DNA of 8,685 nt from an uncultured Fidelibacterota bacterium. GTDB lineage: Bacteria; Marinisomatota; Marinisomatia; Marinisomatales; UBA1611. The position numbers and the translations under genes are program-made. How positions within the stretch are numbered: the stretch's first letter is position 1; each line of letters opens with the position of its first letter. Positions 7,552 to 8,685 of this stretch are shown here, piece by piece. The notes beneath the pieces were generated by a model. It saw only the letters and a list, made by a program, of their open reading frames with translations, was not told where the DNA came from and searched no databases. The DNA is taken from positions 1 through 8,685 of the forward strand of contig CAJWHU010000059.1 in assembly GCA_913041325.1 (NCBI GenBank), read 5' to 3'.

Positions 7552-7573
7552 TTCCTCCTGTTTTCAGGAAAAA
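7552..7573 (-). promoter_or_regulatory. Hairpin covering the Shine-Dalgarno of the 71-aa gene
   Basis: In the minus-strand RNA the stretch UUUUUCCUG (7565-7573) can pair with CAGGAGGAA (7552-7560) across an AAAA loop, with seven Watson-Crick pairs and two G-U pairs. The whole AGGAGG ribosome site lies in the 3' arm. This could lower or tune translation of protein B relative to protein A, or act as a switch. Pairing is by eye; no energy was computed. Confidence 0.5.
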
Positions 7574-7623
7574 GGAAGGTAGATTCTGATAAAAAACCAA
7601 CCAACCAGGTGTATCCTTTATTA

Positions 7624-7833
7624 TTATCCTAGAAAAGAGAGAAAAACAAGCAAAGCAAGAAGACCTGCAAATCCACCATCCAGAAATGTGTTTACAAGAT
7701 CTACTATTCCGCCGATAGGATCAAATCCCGTAGAATAAACGATATTAACAAATACAAAAAGCACTATGAGCGCCTTGATTACACCTACTACTCCAGTTGC
7801 TGCATTTTGTACGGTTGAGTTGACATCAGCCAT
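7624..7833 (-). CDS. Small two-helix membrane protein A (69 aa)
   Basis: Unrecognised family. 69 residues: polar start (MADVNSTVQNA), first hydrophobic segment about 15-33 containing K20 (VIKALIVLFVFVNIVY), a turn with STGFDPIGG (34-42), an amphipathic stretch to 50, and a second hydrophobic segment GGFAGLLALLVFLSFLG (53-69) that runs to the very C-terminus. It is collinear with the 71-residue protein encoded 75 nt downstream and shares K20, F37, G42, F50, D52 and GFAG with it, so the two arose by duplication. An ideal AGGAGG at 7838-7843 sits before the ATG, far stronger than those of the flanking housekeeping genes, which suggests high translation. Base composition is less AT-rich than that of neighbouring genes. 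A membrane location is inferred from hydrophobicity only. Confidence 0.8.
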   Translation of the reverse strand: MADVNSTVQNAATGVVGVIKALIVLFVFVNIVYSTGFDPIGGIVDLVNTFLDGGFAGLLALLVFLSFLG

Positions 7834-7837
7834 GCCT

Positions 7838-7843
7838 ACCTCC
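7838..7843 (-). promoter_or_regulatory. Consensus ribosome binding site of small protein A
   Basis: AAGGAGGT around 7837-7844 on the minus strand includes AGGAGG about 5 nt before the ATG (7831-7833). It is unusually perfect for this window and settles the start. Confidence 0.8.
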
Positions 7844-7855
7844 TTGGTTTGGTTC

Positions 7856-7903
7856 TTTGGTTAGGCTAGTTGAACTTCTTGCAGATTAACTAACCAAAAT
7901 ATA
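7856..7903 (-). promoter_or_regulatory. Probable promoter/leader of the small-gene pair with 9-bp inverted repeat
   Basis: TATATT on the minus strand (7898-7903) is the best -10 candidate; no good -35 is seen. A perfect 9-bp inverted repeat, TTTGGTTAG (7856-7864) and CTAACCAAA (7890-7898), with a 25-nt centre, lies over the presumed start point and leader. Three copies of TTGGTT occur at 7844-7849, 7849-7854 and 7857-7862. This could be an operator, or a 5' stem-loop if transcription starts further upstream. Confidence 0.35.
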
Positions 7904-7940
7904 AGAAAAGCTCTCATAAATATTTCGTGGAATCAGAGCT
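7902..7940 (-). terminator. Possible intrinsic terminator after the GT9 gene
   Basis: On the minus strand AGCTCT (7935-7940) pairs with AGAGCT (7909-7914), extended by two pairs past a mismatch, followed by TTTTCTTATATTTT. The 20-nt loop is long, so this is weaker than the hairpin at 7289-7310. It lies 53 nt behind the glycosyltransferase stop. Confidence 0.4.
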
Positions 7941-7992
7941 AATCTTTTTTACTCTATAAATTTACAAATAATGTTTTTATTTACAATATTTT

Positions 7993-8685
7993 TTATTTGG
8001 GGGTTACTGTGTTTTTCAATTCTGAAAAAACTCTTTTGGGGGTTATAGATTTCATACAGTAGTAACAAAGCCTCCAATGTGAACGTTTGTGAGTACACAT
8101 TTTTTCCGGTAAAATCACCCTTGCATTCTTTCCAATTGGACGTGTTAAATCGGGTGATTGAGATCCAAAAATTGAAATTACCGGTATACCCACATATGCT
8201 GCAATGTGACCAGCCATCGAATCTGGTGCTATGAGGCATCTTTGGTGCTCTAGCCACTTCATAAATTCCACAAGGCTTCCATTAAAAATATCAATGGCGG
8301 GCTTTCTTTTTTTGACGAAATCAACTAATTCAGTTGAGTCAAATGCATTGACTACCGTCAATGAGTAATATGGCAAAACCATGTTCGCAAGCTCCTCCCA
8401 GTGCTCAATGGGCCATGATCGTCTTTTGTCGCTAGCGCCAGCATGGAATACGATTGCCCCGCCATAATTATTTTTGTGCTGCTTTTTTCCTGCATGGTAG
8501 TGACATCCGACCTTTGATACAAGTTCAATTGCTCTCCTAGTTTGGTGTATTTTATCATTCATTTTATAAGCATTGGATAAAAGATACCTACCGCCTGTTG
8601 TATCATAGCCAAAGCTTATTTTTGGTTTTGTGACCCATAAAAACCAATTGTTCCTTAGGTCACCCTTAAAATCGAAAGCTAAATC
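7993..8685 (-). CDS. Glycosyltransferase family 9 (heptosyltransferase-like), 5' end missing
   Basis: Open without interruption to the right edge of the window, giving 230 residues of the C-terminal part; a full protein of this family has about 330-360. The first 41 readable residues include DLAFDFKGDLRNN and ISFGYDTTGGRYLL, typical of the end of the N-terminal Rossmann domain. They are followed by VFHAGASDKRRSWPIEHW, the C-terminal-domain PGAS..KRWP motif with H for P. DSMAGHIAAYVGIPVISIFG is the nucleotide-sugar binding signature, and CYYCMKSITPKRVF is the family's cysteine-containing tail. It probably adds a heptose or similar sugar from an ADP- or GDP-activated donor to LPS core or another glycan at the inner face of the cytoplasmic membrane; donor and acceptor cannot be read. 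An internal ATG at 8562 lies mid-domain and is not the start. A possible terminator follows the stop. Confidence 0.92.
   Translation of the reverse strand, partial: DLAFDFKGDLRNNWFLWVTKPKISFGYDTTGGRYLLSNAYKMNDKIHQTRRAIELVSKVGCHYHAGKKQHKNNYGGAIVFHAGASDKRRSWPIEHWEELANMVLPYYSLTVVNAFDSTELVDFVKKRKPAIDIFNGSLVEFMKWLEHQRCLIAPDSMAGHIAAYVGIPVISIFGSQSPDLTRPIGKNARVILPEKMCTHKRSHWRLCYYCMKSITPKRVFSELKNTVTPK

Noticed and set aside
7333..7833. Small proteins as circular bacteriocins or a toxin-antitoxin pair
   Set aside because: Size and hydrophobicity fit loosely, but the sequences show no recognisable motif of these groups, no processing or immunity genes are nearby, and the two proteins are paralogs rather than toxin and antidote.
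7949..8257. Open frame of 102 codons on the minus strand
   Set aside because: It overlaps the glycosyltransferase in another frame, has no family features and no ribosome site; the glycosyltransferase frame carries all the conserved motifs.
8358..8558. Open frame of 66 codons on the minus strand
   Set aside because: A shadow frame entirely inside the glycosyltransferase gene.
8560..8562. ATG at 8562 as the start of the glycosyltransferase
   Set aside because: The frame continues upstream to the window edge with family-like sequence (DLAFDFKGDLRNN), so this is an internal methionine.
1..8685. Search for a CRISPR array to go with the Cas6-like gene
   Set aside because: No regularly spaced 25-40 nt direct repeats are visible anywhere, and there is no leader or other cas gene.

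Overview
The window is an AT-rich stretch of a Gram-negative bacterial chromosome in which every supported gene lies on the minus strand. It therefore reads from position 8685 down to 1. A heptosyltransferase-type (GT9) gene implies lipopolysaccharide or a similar surface glycan. The start of a type-B ribosomal protein L31 (opening MKKNTHPENYRL), the AT-rich composition and the gene content suggest a marine member of the FCB group, possibly Candidatus Marinimicrobia (SAR406). That placement is an inference from general resemblance, not a proven assignment.

Right to left, the first gene is the 3' part of a GT9 glycosyltransferase (7993-8685, cut by the window edge), with a possible terminator behind it. 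Next come two small genes (7624-7833 and 7333-7548) with textbook Shine-Dalgarno sequences. They encode paralogous membrane proteins of 69 and 71 residues with two predicted membrane segments each. They are closed by a clear GC-rich hairpin at 7289-7310. I do not recognise their family.

From about 7250 downward runs a long, tightly packed gene set: exported N-acetylmuramoyl-L-alanine amidase, glutamate racemase (murI), folylpolyglutamate/dihydrofolate synthase (folC), transcription terminator Rho (rho), a 356-residue protein, a class I aminotransferase, and the start of rpmE (L31 type B). Gaps are 3 nt, a 20-nt overlap, 81 nt, 19 nt, about 2 nt and 8 nt. The 81-nt gap before rho holds a TATAAT and a short hairpin, so rho may have its own start point. 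The rest looks like one transcription unit mixing cell-wall recycling and precursor supply, folate, transcription termination and translation.

The most unusual gene is the 356-residue protein directly after rho (1254-2324). Its first 223 residues have the layout of Cas6b, the CRISPR-RNA processing RAMP nuclease: YPRVQVK, the TPWVALN box, GQNI, GAFQGEF and a glycine-rich loop GIGNGITRGLGAIYG. No CRISPR repeat or other cas gene is present. The position where I expect Cas6b proteins to carry an HNH-like catalytic histidine reads LNGS. A tail extremely rich in Lys and Arg has been added at the C-terminus. This looks like a Cas6-type RNA-binding fold recruited to a housekeeping role next to Rho and a ribosomal protein.
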